Origin: an uncultured Syntrophomonadaceae bacterium
GTDB lineage: Bacteria; Bacillota; Syntrophomonadia; Syntrophomonadales; Syntrophomonadaceae
Direction: 5' to 3'
NCBI GenBank assembly: GCA_944391275.1
Contig: CALXSZ010000112.1
Coordinates: forward strand, 1 to 20,625
DNA: 20,625 bases
Position numbers and translations under genes: made by a program
The notes under the pieces: model-generated
Databases searched by the model: none
What the model was told of the DNA's origin: nothing
What the model saw: only the letters and a program-made list of their open reading frames with translations
Part shown: piece after piece, positions 1-7,047 of the stretch
Position numbering within the stretch: the first letter of the stretch is position 1
Layout of the letters: every line of letters begins with the position of its first letter

Positions 1-1
1 A

Positions 2-184
2 GCGGAAAAAGTTCGATATACCCATAAAAATATTGTGATGCGGCCGATGAGCGCACAGGAAAGAAGAATCGTTCATACCGCGTTGCAGAACGAAGAAAAT
101 ATTAGCACATATTCCATGGGAAGCGAACCCAACCGTAAAGTCATTATTACGTATCGGAGGAACGATAAGGCTGCTCAATCCTAA
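2..184 (+). CDS. jag: Jag/KhpB RNA-binding protein, C-terminal part (5' end outside window)
   Basis: The frame is open from base 2 to a TAA at 182-184 and encodes 60 residues. It contains MSAQERRIVHTALQNE followed by STYSMGSEPNRKVIITY, the hallmark of the R3H single-stranded nucleic-acid-binding domain at the end of Jag (SpoIIIJ-associated protein, also called KhpB). In Firmicutes Jag is a cytoplasmic RNA-binding protein that works with KhpA in cell-division and envelope control. It normally lies between yidC and mnmE. Only the end of the R3H domain is present; the Jag_N and KH domains would lie to the left. The next intact gene is not mnmE, which lies about 19.7 kb away on the opposite strand. 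Confidence 0.88.
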   Translation, partial: AEKVRYTHKNIVMRPMSAQERRIVHTALQNEENISTYSMGSEPNRKVIITYRRNDKAAQS

Positions 185-359
185 AGCCTTTCAAAAAAAT
201 TTGGGGGTTTAAAAGAATCGCTTCCAATATTCTTGCAAAAGAAGAGCGTAATGTCCCCATCAATCGTCTAAAAAGAGAAAAAACAGCGCAGCTTTTGCTG
301 AGTGTTTATAAGGCAGTATGCAAACAAACACACAGAATCAGCATTGCAGGGGAGAAATA
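185..359 (+). other. Gap after jag holding an unrecognised decayed reading frame
   Basis: A frame without stops runs from about 211 to a TAA at 358-360. It gives about 49 residues, including NVPINRLKREKTAQLLLSVY. There is no plausible start codon with a ribosome binding site, and it follows directly on jag, so it looks like the tail of a gene truncated by insertion or deletion. I do not recognise the family. The terminator at 360-391 follows its stop at once, which suggests a genuine former gene end. Confidence 0.3.
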
Positions 360-391
360 AGAGTACGAATCAAAAGGTTCGTACTCTTTTT
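360..391 (+). terminator. Intrinsic terminator with a perfect 10-bp stem
   Basis: AGAGTACGAA at 360-369 pairs perfectly with TTCGTACTCT at 378-387 across an 8-nt loop, followed by TTTT. It probably ends transcription coming from jag and the decayed frame after it. Confidence 0.85.
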
Positions 392-493
392 ATAGATATT
401 CGGTAAATCTGCAATCGGTACATTGGTATTCCTAAAAAATCTTCTGTAAAATGAAAAAAATGAAAGTACAGTAAAATACAGGAGGTTTTCACT

Positions 494-754
494 GTGAAAA
501 GCATTTTTGAAGAATCAAGCGGTACATATGAAAGACAGGAAAATGATGAACTTCCCAATCTGCAAGTATAGTCCGAAAAAGGACAGTTTATCGGCGTATG
601 AGGACAATGTGATCGGAGACATTTGAGGCAAAATCATCGTATCCGCTATTACAATCTGCTCACTGCCAGAACGTTAAAAGATCATTTGGCAGATGTGGAT
701 GATTTAATCATTCCTTTTTCAAAAGCAAGACCGAAAAAAATCAGCATAAAATAG
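494..754 (+). pseudogene. tnpV: tnpV-like transposon protein pseudogene (two in-frame stops)
   Basis: Reading from the GTG at 494 (preceded by GGAGG at 481-485), the frame gives VKSIFEESSGTYERQ, then stops at TAG 569-571 and TGA 599-601. It continues in the same frame with RRHLRQNHRIRYYNLLTART and LADVDDLI to a TAG at 752-754. From memory this matches TnpV of Tn4451-type clostridial mobilisable elements along its length (the start MKSIFEELGGTY, then a motif like HRIRYYNLLTSGKL). The TGA falls where the family has the Trp of IGIWGQ. No frameshift is needed, so decay is by nonsense mutations only. It marks a former mobile element insertion next to jag. Confidence 0.75.
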
Positions 755-760
755 AGCAAA

Positions 761-793
761 CCGGAGAGAGCAAAACGGCTTTCTCCGGTTTTT
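761..793 (+). terminator. Intrinsic terminator after the tnpV remnant
   Basis: CCGGAGAGAG at 761-770 pairs with CTTTCTCCGG at 779-788 (one G-T pair) and is followed by TTTTT. It lies directly after the tnpV stop. Confidence 0.75.
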
Positions 794-965
794 CTGCATT
801 AACTGAGCGAGTAGACTGTTTGTATCCCCAATTTGTATCCCCAAAAGGTACAAATGGTAAAACTCGTTCGGGCTTTACCCTAAGACCCATAAGTTTTATG
901 TCCGTATGATAAACGATTACCAAAAATAGCAAGATTCTATTCTGCCCGACAGATGACATGTACTG
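794..965. other. Short gap without a recognised gene
   Basis: The stretch holds a doubled TTTGTATCCCCA motif around 828-852 and a weak hairpin (GGTAAA at about 856, TTTACC at about 874). I see no supported gene, and no clear terminator for the minus-strand hxlR gene that ends at 966. Confidence 0.4.
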
Positions 966-1295
966 TTATGATTTATTCTGTGCTTTATAATCTATTCCCC
1001 ATTGTTCCATCGCTTTGATGATAGGACGCATGGATTCGCCCAATTCGCTTAAAGAATATTCTACTCTTGGTGGAACTTCCGGATAGACTGTCCGCGTGAC
1101 GATACCGTCTTCCTCCATGGAACGCAGACTGTCAGTCAGTACCTTTTGACTGATTCCCTCTAAATTTTTACGCAGCTCATTAAAACGCCACGGGCGTGCA
1201 AGAAGATTTCTTAAAATCAAAAGCTTCCATTTACTTCCCACCATTTGCACAGTTGTTGCAACAGGACAAGCGGGTAATTCTTCTTTCTTCAGCAT
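966..1295 (-). CDS. HxlR/DUF24-family winged-helix regulator
   Basis: The 109-residue protein is one HxlR-type winged helix: ACPVATTVQMVGSKWKLLIL (residues 9-28), then FNELRKNLEGISQKVLTDSL and a wing with RVEYSLSELG. This is full family length. The family has an N-terminal Cys (here Cys10 in the ACPV motif), which in relatives such as HypR and YodB senses thiol or electrophile stress. The gene is transcribed divergently from the redox/transport/ADP-ribosylation operon starting at 1530, so it most likely controls that operon and itself. Family assignment is from sequence; the signal is inferred. A redox or quinone-like signal would suit the neighbours. Confidence 0.9.
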   Translation of the reverse strand: MLKKEELPACPVATTVQMVGSKWKLLILRNLLARPWRFNELRKNLEGISQKVLTDSLRSMEEDGIVTRTVYPEVPPRVEYSLSELGESMRPIIKAMEQWGIDYKAQNKS

Positions 1296-1345
1296 GTTGG
1301 TATCCTCAAAATTTCCATTCGTTCATATTTGAATATTACACTTAA

Positions 1346-1374
1346 ATTATAGTGCTGTATACTCATCAAATCAA
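1346..1374 (-). promoter_or_regulatory. Predicted sigma-A promoter of the hxlR gene
   Basis: On the minus strand TTGATT (1369-1374) and TATAAT (1346-1351) are separated by 17 bp, about 50 bp upstream of the hxlR start. Confidence 0.65.
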
Positions 1375-1416
1375 GCGTGATATATAATGAAAAAATTTTT
1401 TAATTCCGCAATCCCA

Positions 1417-1446
1417 GTAACAATGCAAATGTTACGAAAAGGTAAC
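1417..1446. promoter_or_regulatory. Candidate HxlR operator: three GTAAC/GTTAC half-sites
   Basis: GTTAC at 1431-1435 and GTAAC at 1442-1446 form a perfect 5-bp dyad with a 6-nt spacer. A further GTAAC at 1417-1421 pairs with the same GTTAC. They lie in the divergent intergenic region just upstream of the predicted operon promoter. Binding by the HxlR protein is inferred from position and symmetry only. Confidence 0.45.
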
Positions 1447-1468
1447 TGTGTTATAAAAAAGTGCGTAC

Positions 1469-1497
1469 TTGTAGAGTGAAAAGGCAGTAATTACAAT
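1469..1497 (+). promoter_or_regulatory. Possible promoter of the six-gene operon
   Basis: TTGTAG (1469-1474) and TACAAT (1492-1497) have 17-bp spacing. The -35 is weak, consistent with a regulated promoter. An 8-bp palindrome GTAATTAC (1487-1494) overlaps the -10. The start codon follows at 1530 with GGAGG at 1516-1520. Confidence 0.45.
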
Positions 1498-1529
1498 AAT
1501 ATCAGAAACAAGGAACGGAGGCTCTTACA

Positions 1530-2393
1530 ATGAATCAGGCGAATTTTGTTGTTGATACAGCAAAATGTGTAGGCTGCGGAAAATGCGTGAAGGTTTGTCC
1601 CGGAGGAATTCTTTCTCTGAATCAAGCAAAGAAACCTGAAATGGAAGATTTTCCAGAATTCGGGTGGAACGGCTGTTGGAAATGTGAACATTGTCTTGCT
1701 GTTTGCCCTACGGGCGCCGTTTCCATTTTTGGACACAAACCGGAAAACAGCCTGCCGGTTGTTGATTATAAGATCGCAGCGCCGACTATGGATTCTCTGA
1801 TTGCAAGCAGACATTCCTGCCGCAGATCTCAGGACAAAAATGTTGACGCTTCTATTATAAACGATATGCTGGAGCGCCTGGCAGACGCCCCAAACGGCGG
1901 CAATAAGCAGCAAGTAGAATTCACACTGATTGATGATAAGAGTCAGATGAATCAATTTCGTCAGCTTGCTTATTCCCGAATGGAAGAATTGGCGGCGCAA
2001 AGTATCTATCCAAAGGGATTCGACAAAAAGTCGTATGAGGATATGAAACGATGGGAAAAGACGGTTCGCCCCGATATGCTTTTCTGCGGAGCGCCGCATA
2101 TTTTAATTCCTCACGCACCAGTAGGGCGCGGCGAGCCTATACAAGATGTGGTGATTGCCGCAACCTATTTTGAACTGCTTTGCGCTTCTCGGGGTCTTGG
2201 AGCTGTCATGTTGACATTTCCTCTCGGCGCGTTAGAGCAAATGCCGGACATTAAGTCCATGCTGAAGATTCCGGATAACCATTACATCGGGATGATGATC
2301 GGTTTCGGTTATCCCGAAATCAAGTATGCAAGAGGCGTCCAAAGAGAATTGGAACAAAGCCGTATCCATCGGCTGGAATTTCGGGAGGGATAA
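1530..2393 (+). CDS. Ferredoxin-nitroreductase fusion flavoprotein
   Basis: This 287-residue protein starts with two 4Fe-4S motifs, C13-x2-C16-x2-C19-x3-C23-P and C49-x2-C52-x2-C55-x3-C59-P. A nitroreductase-fold FMN domain follows from about residue 90, beginning SRHSCRRSQD and ending in the GMMIGFGYPE region. Such fusions are common in anaerobic Firmicutes and pass electrons from ferredoxin clusters to FMN for two-electron reduction of quinones, nitro compounds or enones; the natural substrate is unknown. The start has a good ribosome binding site (GGAGG, 10 nt before ATG). The next gene starts 1 nt after its stop, so the two are translationally coupled and probably work in one redox step. 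Confidence 0.9.
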   Translation: MNQANFVVDTAKCVGCGKCVKVCPGGILSLNQAKKPEMEDFPEFGWNGCWKCEHCLAVCPTGAVSIFGHKPENSLPVVDYKIAAPTMDSLIASRHSCRRSQDKNVDASIINDMLERLADAPNGGNKQQVEFTLIDDKSQMNQFRQLAYSRMEELAAQSIYPKGFDKKSYEDMKRWEKTVRPDMLFCGAPHILIPHAPVGRGEPIQDVVIAATYFELLCASRGLGAVMLTFPLGALEQMPDIKSMLKIPDNHYIGMMIGFGYPEIKYARGVQRELEQSRIHRLEFREG

Positions 2394-2394
2394 A

Positions 2395-3006
2395 ATGAAC
2401 GCACAGGATTGTTTGCAGATATTGCGAAATGTGAAAGATGCGGCGTTTGCAACCGTGGATGAAAAAGGAACGCCGCAGGTACGAATTATAGATGTTATGC
2501 TTGTGGAAAATGAAAAACTTTATTTTTGTACGGCACGGGGAAAAGATTTTTACGCACAACTGATGCGTGACAATCACATTGCTGTTACTGCCGTGAATAA
2601 AGAGTTTCAAATGGTTCGATTGTCGGGAACTGCCAAAAAACTGACGGAGCAAAAAGATTGGATAGACCGTATTTTCCAAGAAAATCCAAGTATGAACAGC
2701 GTTTATCCGAATAAAAGCCGTTATATATTGGAGCCGTTCTGCATCGCAAACGCAAATATCGAATTTTTTGATTTAAGTAAGGAACCGATCAACCGTGAAA
2801 GTTTTGTAATCGGAGAGAATAAAGAACAGAAAAAAGGTTTTGAAATCTCCAGTTCCTGCATAGGATGCGGAAAATGCAAAAAGATCTGCCCTCAACAATG
2901 TATAAGCGAAGGAAAGCCGTATGAAATTCATCAAAATCACTGCCTGCACTGCGGCTTGTGCTTTGAAAACTGCCCCGTAAAGGCAATTAAAAGAAGGAGT
3001 GCGTAA
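2395..3006 (+). CDS. Pyridoxamine-oxidase-like flavin split-barrel protein with C-terminal 2[4Fe-4S] ferredoxin domain
   Basis: The ATG at 2395 is chosen because GGGAGGG at 2384-2390 precedes it and it follows the upstream stop by 1 nt; an upstream in-frame start would overlap the previous gene. The 203-residue protein begins with a pyridoxamine 5'-phosphate oxidase-like split barrel (AAFATVDEKGTPQVRIIDVM, then LYFCTARGKDFYAQL). It ends with two cluster motifs, CIGCGKCKKICP and CLHCGLCFENCP. The barrel should bind FMN and the ferredoxin part should exchange electrons, perhaps with the preceding ferredoxin-nitroreductase. The true substrate is unknown. The next gene starts 4 nt after the stop. 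Confidence 0.88.
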   Translation: MNAQDCLQILRNVKDAAFATVDEKGTPQVRIIDVMLVENEKLYFCTARGKDFYAQLMRDNHIAVTAVNKEFQMVRLSGTAKKLTEQKDWIDRIFQENPSMNSVYPNKSRYILEPFCIANANIEFFDLSKEPINRESFVIGENKEQKKGFEISSSCIGCGKCKKICPQQCISEGKPYEIHQNHCLHCGLCFENCPVKAIKRRSA

Positions 3007-3009
3007 AAA

Positions 3010-4548
3010 ATGTTAAAAGATATGTGGTCTATTTTTACAGACCGAACGGATTTTTTCTTGGAATTATTACTGGAGCATTTAGAAATATCCTTGGTCTCCA
3101 TTTTCATTGCCATATTGCTTGGGGGATTTGCAGGAATTCTGATCAGTGAATTTCAAAAAGCTGCAAAGCCGACTTTAGGCGTTATCAATTTTTTGTATAC
3201 GATACCGTCGATTTCTATGCTCGGCTTTTTGATTCCCTTTTCAGGGGTGGGCAATGCGACGGCGATCATTGCGCTGACCGTTTATGCATTGCTGCCGATG
3301 GTGCGCAATACCCATACGGGTATCGCCAATGTAGATCCTGCTATTTTGGAAGCCGCAAAAGGTATGGGAAGTACAAGAATTCAGATTTTGTTTAAAATCA
3401 AGCTTCCGCTCGCTATGCCCGTGATTATGTCGGGAATTCGCAATATGGTAACAATGACGATTGCCCTTGCGGGTATTGCTTCTTTTATCGGTGCAGGCGG
3501 CTTGGGCGTTGCGATTTACCGAGGCATTACGACGAACAATACGGCAATGACAATGGTCGGCAGCTTGCTGATTGCGCTTCTTGCTCTTGTAATGGATTTT
3601 GTCCTTGGATGCATTGAAAAACAAATGCGAAAACACAGCGTGAAGCATAAGAAAACCAATAAGATTATGGCTGTTGTTGCCGCTATCCTTGGTTTGAGCA
3701 TTGCGGGAGGCTTTTTTATCAACACACAACAGAAAGATACCCTTCACATTGCCACAAAGCCGATGACCGAACAATATGTTCTCGGAGAAATGTTGGACAT
3801 TCTGATCGAGCAGGATACGGATTTGAATGTTGAACTGACGCAGGGCGTCGGCGGCGGAACATCCAATATCCAACCTGCTATGGAGAGCGGGGAGTTTGAT
3901 ATGTACCCTGAGTACACGGGTACGGGTTGGAATATGGTGCTCAAGCACGACGGTTTATATACCGAAGATTTATTCTGTGAATTGGAAGATGAATACAACG
4001 AACGCTTCAATATGGATTGGGTTGGAATGTACGGCTTTAACAATACGTATGGTTTAGTTGTTCGCCGTGAAATTGCAGAACAATATGATTTGAAAACTTA
4101 TTCCGATCTGAAAGCTGTAGCGGAAGACCTTACCTTTGGCGCAGAATATGATTTCTTTGAGCGTGAGGACGGGTATGACGCGCTTTGTGAAACGTACGGA
4201 TTGAATTTCGGCAAAACGATGGATTTAGACATCGGGCTTAAATATCAGGCAATTAATCAAGGAAAAATTGATGTCATGGTGATCTTTACAACGGACGGAC
4301 AACTATCCGCTTCCGATGTGGTCGTTTTGGAAGATGACAAGCATTTTTATCCTTCCTATATTTGTGGGAATGTGATCCGTACAGAGGTGCTTGAGAAATA
4401 TCCGGAACTGGAAGCGGTGTTTGAAAAGCTGAACGGATTGATTACCGACAGCGATATGGCGGCAATGAATTATGCCGTTGAAACGGAAAACAAAGAGCCG
4501 AGGGATGTAGCGGAGGAATACCTTAGCAGTCACAATCTTTTACAGTGA
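3010..4548 (+). CDS. Fused ABC importer permease/substrate-binding protein (OpuC/EgtU type)
   Basis: The 512-residue protein has an N-terminal OpuCB-like permease (about 1-210). Several membrane segments are visible, and the coupling EAA loop starts at EAAKGMGSTRIQILFKIKLP. A single anchor helix (about 216-237, NKIMAVVAAILGLSIAGGFF) leads to a periplasmic-type substrate-binding domain (about 243-512) with TKPMTEQYVLGEMLDILIEQ and DMYPEYTGTGW, typical of quaternary-amine binders. This permease-binding fusion is the layout of the ergothioneine importer EgtU and also of some glycine betaine/choline systems. Ligand specificity cannot be fixed by reading. The redox and ADP-ribosylation neighbours make a protective thiol such as ergothioneine attractive. 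GGAG at 2996-2999 is the ribosome binding site. Confidence 0.9.
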   Translation: MLKDMWSIFTDRTDFFLELLLEHLEISLVSIFIAILLGGFAGILISEFQKAAKPTLGVINFLYTIPSISMLGFLIPFSGVGNATAIIALTVYALLPMVRNTHTGIANVDPAILEAAKGMGSTRIQILFKIKLPLAMPVIMSGIRNMVTMTIALAGIASFIGAGGLGVAIYRGITTNNTAMTMVGSLLIALLALVMDFVLGCIEKQMRKHSVKHKKTNKIMAVVAAILGLSIAGGFFINTQQKDTLHIATKPMTEQYVLGEMLDILIEQDTDLNVELTQGVGGGTSNIQPAMESGEFDMYPEYTGTGWNMVLKHDGLYTEDLFCELEDEYNERFNMDWVGMYGFNNTYGLVVRREIAEQYDLKTYSDLKAVAEDLTFGAEYDFFEREDGYDALCETYGLNFGKTMDLDIGLKYQAINQGKIDVMVIFTTDGQLSASDVVVLEDDKHFYPSYICGNVIRTEVLEKYPELEAVFEKLNGLITDSDMAAMNYAVETENKEPRDVAEEYLSSHNLLQ

Positions 4549-4558
4549 GGTGGAACAA

Positions 4559-5374
4559 ATGAAAACAGCAATCGAATTTAAGAACATCAAAAAAGCATAC
4601 GGCGAAAAAGTGGTAATGGAGAGCTTTAACCTCTCCATAGAAAAAGGCGAATTTGTAACGATTATCGGCTCGTCGGGCTGTGGAAAAACGACCGCTCTTA
4701 AAATGGTAAACGGTTTGATTCAGCCGACTGAAGGAGATATCTTGGTTGACGGTGAAAATATCCGCCATAAAAATCAGACCCAGCTTCGCAGGAATATCGG
4801 CTATGCCATTCAGGGAAGCGTACTGTTTCCGCATATGACGGTAGAACAAAACATCTCTTATGTTCCGAACTTACTGAACAAGCGGAATAAAGAGAAGACA
4901 AAAAACGCCGTATCCAAATGGATGAAAATTGTCGGACTTTCGGAAGATTTGAAGCATCGTTATCCGTCTGAACTTTCGGGCGGTCAGCAACAAAGGGTTG
5001 GTATTGCCCGCGCTTTAGCCGCTTCACCCGATATTCTGCTGATGGATGAGCCATTCGGCGCGGTAGATGAAATCACACGAGGACAGCTTCAAACGGAAAT
5101 GAAACGGATTTACGAACAAACAGGCATTACCGTGTTGTTCGTTACCCACGACATTTCCGAGGCGCTGAAACTCGGCACAAAGGTGCTTGTTATGAACAAC
5201 GGTAAAATTGAACAGTTTGCAAAGCCGGAGGATCTGCTTCACAGTCCCGCAACGGAATTCGTGAAAGAACTTGTAAAAAAGGAGCGCCGCACCTGTTATC
5301 TGCCCGAAAAACCGTTAGCCTCCTGTGAATTCAGCGGTGTTGCCAATGAAACGGAAAACGATGATGCAAAATGA
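4559..5374 (+). CDS. ABC importer ATPase subunit (OpuCA/EgtV type)
   Basis: The ATG at 4559 follows GAGGTGG with good spacing; a GTG at 4550 in the same frame is less likely because it would lie inside that ribosome binding site. The 271-residue protein has Walker A GSSGCGKTT (37-45), signature LSGGQQQR, Walker B ILLMDEPFGAVDE and switch His in FVTHD, so it should hydrolyse ATP. It resembles OpuCA-type ATPases but lacks the C-terminal CBS pair that senses ionic strength in many osmoprotectant systems. That fits a non-osmotic role such as EgtV. It partners the preceding permease/binding protein, and its end overlaps the macrodomain gene. Confidence 0.9.
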   Translation: MKTAIEFKNIKKAYGEKVVMESFNLSIEKGEFVTIIGSSGCGKTTALKMVNGLIQPTEGDILVDGENIRHKNQTQLRRNIGYAIQGSVLFPHMTVEQNISYVPNLLNKRNKEKTKNAVSKWMKIVGLSEDLKHRYPSELSGGQQQRVGIARALAASPDILLMDEPFGAVDEITRGQLQTEMKRIYEQTGITVLFVTHDISEALKLGTKVLVMNNGKIEQFAKPEDLLHSPATEFVKELVKKERRTCYLPEKPLASCEFSGVANETENDDAK

Positions 5375-6140
5375 AAGACGACAGTATTTGATACAGTCAT
5401 TGCTACAGGAAAACGAGCAGTACAAAGAGATTGTGATTCCCCGTAACAGCGCTGAACAAAAGCGTATTTTGCGAGCGCTCTTGAATGTCCGTATGCCGAT
5501 ACCTGCAAGCAATGAATTTTTGGCGGTGCAAGACGCCTATTTGCAGGAAGAAATAAAGCGCAAAGGAATTACGGGATTTTCCGATCTGAAGCCGATTGCA
5601 GAAGGATTGTATCTTTGGCAGGGCGATATTACCACACTGCGCTGCGACGCTATTGTAAATGCGGCTAACAGCGAGCTGATGGGCTGTTTCTACCCAAATC
5701 ACGGATGCATTGACAATGCGATTCACACCTTTGCGGGTGTTCAACTTCGCCTCGCTTGTGCCGAGCTGATGAAACGGCAAGGTCACGAGGAACAAACGGG
5801 GCAGGCAAAAATCACCCCTGCTTTTAATCTTCCTTGCAATTATGTCATTCATACCGTTGGTCCGATTGTTCAGGGATGGATTACAAAAAAAGATAAGGAA
5901 CGGCTTGCTTCCTGTTACCATTCCTGTTTAGAATTGGCGGATAGAAACAACCTGAAAAGTATCGCGTTCTGCTGTATCTCGACCGGAGAATTTCATTTTC
6001 CCAATGATAAAGCGGCGCAAATTGCGATTCGAACGGTCAAAGACTACAGAACACAGACGCACAGCGAAATAGAGGTGATTTTCAATGTTTTTAAAAACAC
6101 CGATTACCATATTTACCGAGAGTTACTCCGAAAAAATTGA
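5361..6140 (+). CDS. Zinc-type macrodomain protein-ADP-ribose hydrolase
   Basis: From the ATG at 5361 the protein has 259 residues. In-frame GTG 5325, ATG 5346 and ATG 5364 are alternative starts; none has a strong ribosome binding site, so translation is probably coupled to the ATPase gene it overlaps by 14 nt. After an N-terminal helical region (about 1-80), the macrodomain shows LWQGDITTLRCDAIVNAANS. It continues with GCFYPNHGCIDNAIH, in which C109, H114 and C116 fit the zinc ligands of the SirTM-linked Zn-macrodomains of S. pyogenes and S. aureus, and then IHTVGPIV and CCISTGEFHFP. Family members remove ADP-ribose added by SirTM. The end overlaps the SirTM gene by 56 nt. Confidence 0.92.
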   Translation: MMQNERRQYLIQSLLQENEQYKEIVIPRNSAEQKRILRALLNVRMPIPASNEFLAVQDAYLQEEIKRKGITGFSDLKPIAEGLYLWQGDITTLRCDAIVNAANSELMGCFYPNHGCIDNAIHTFAGVQLRLACAELMKRQGHEEQTGQAKITPAFNLPCNYVIHTVGPIVQGWITKKDKERLASCYHSCLELADRNNLKSIAFCCISTGEFHFPNDKAAQIAIRTVKDYRTQTHSEIEVIFNVFKNTDYHIYRELLRKN

Positions 6141-6954
6141 CCGGCTGAAAAATGAGATAGAAAATGCCGACGCGATCGTAATTGGCGCAGGTGCGGGACT
6201 TTCCACCTCAGCGGGTTTCATTTATACTGGGGAACGCTTTAGGAGACACTTTGCGGATTTTGAGCAGAAATACGGCTTTCACGATATGTATTCCGGCGGG
6301 TTTTATCCTTACAAGACGCTGGAAGAGCATTGGGCATATTGGAGCAGATATATTTACTTCAACCGCTATGTTGATCCGCCTAAATCTACTTATTCGGATT
6401 TACTGCGCCTTGTAAAAGATAAGGATTACTTTGTGATAACCACCAATGTGGATCACTGCTTTCAAAAGGCGGGCATTGACAAAAAACGCCTTTTCTACAC
6501 GCAGGGCGATTACGGATTGTTTCAATGCTCCGAGCCGTGCTGCAAGGAAACCTTCGACAATGAAGCTGCGGTACGGCAAATGCTGAAAGAGCAAAAGGAT
6601 ATGCGGATTCCTACCGAACTTTTACCTGTTTGTCCGCATTGCGGGAAACCGCTTACGATGAATCTCCGTTCCGATGATAAATTTGTCGAGGACGAAGGCT
6701 GGAGCCGGGCAGCGGAACGCTACGAAAACTTTTTACGGACAAGAAGCGGTCAGCGGACTTTGTTTTTGGAGCTTGGCGTTGGTTACAATACGCCGGTTAT
6801 CATTAAATATCCGTTTTGGCAAATGACAGCGAAAAATCCGAAGGCTGTCTATGCCTGTATCAATAACGGTGAGGCGGTTTGTCCAAAAGAAATCGCCGTT
6901 CAGTCTATTTGCATGAACAGGGATATTAATCGTGTGATCGGAGATTTGGGGTAA
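6085..6954 (+). CDS. SirTM-class sirtuin (protein ADP-ribosyltransferase type)
   Basis: The start at 6085 is supported by AGAGGTG seven nucleotides upstream, inside the macrodomain gene. The 289-residue protein has the Rossmann NAD motif GAGAGLS (34-40), TTNVDHCF (N121, D123) and YTQGDYGLFQC (Q140), the latter where ordinary sirtuin deacylases carry the catalytic His. There are four likely zinc ligands, C148, C152, C183 and C186, and an Arg at 195. By alignment from memory N121, Q140 and R195 match residues important in S. pyogenes SirTM. SirTM enzymes ADP-ribosylate lipoylated GcvH-L during oxidative stress. No GcvH-L or lipoate ligase gene is in this window, so the target may lie elsewhere or differ. 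Confidence 0.92.
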   Translation: MFLKTPITIFTESYSEKIDRLKNEIENADAIVIGAGAGLSTSAGFIYTGERFRRHFADFEQKYGFHDMYSGGFYPYKTLEEHWAYWSRYIYFNRYVDPPKSTYSDLLRLVKDKDYFVITTNVDHCFQKAGIDKKRLFYTQGDYGLFQCSEPCCKETFDNEAAVRQMLKEQKDMRIPTELLPVCPHCGKPLTMNLRSDDKFVEDEGWSRAAERYENFLRTRSGQRTLFLELGVGYNTPVIIKYPFWQMTAKNPKAVYACINNGEAVCPKEIAVQSICMNRDINRVIGDLG

Positions 6955-6965
6955 TCTTATGCAAG

Positions 6966-7025
6966 ATGTATAGAATCAATCCCTGGTACGGTTGTGTGAA
7001 ATGCAGCGAGGGATGCGAGCATTGA
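6966..7025 (+). pseudogene. 5' fragment of a phage Gp37/Gp68 (DUF5131) family gene
   Basis: The ATG at 6966 gives MYRINPWYGCVKCSEGCEH and then a TGA at 7023. NPWxGCxKxSEGCxxC is the conserved N-terminus of DUF5131, a Cys-rich family related to radical-SAM-like proteins. The frame breaks exactly where the last Cys is expected. Only about 19 codons survive, starting just after the sirtuin stop, so this gene may once have been part of the same operon. Confidence 0.5.
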
Positions 7026-7047
7026 AAAATACCTTGCTGCTGGACAG

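Noticed and set aside
599..601. TGA at a Trp position in the tnpV frame, suggesting a recoded genetic code
   Set aside because: A TAG interrupts the same frame 30 nt earlier, and the functional genes in the window use TGG for Trp and TGA as a stop (for example 4546-4548 and 5372-5374).
741..959. Minus-strand open frame of 72 codons before hxlR
   Set aside because: No ribosome binding site and no recognisable motif; it overlaps the tnpV terminator.
3010..5374. Calling the transporter OpuC osmoprotectant uptake outright
   Set aside because: The fused permease-binding architecture, the absence of CBS domains and the redox context leave specificity open, so only the family is called.
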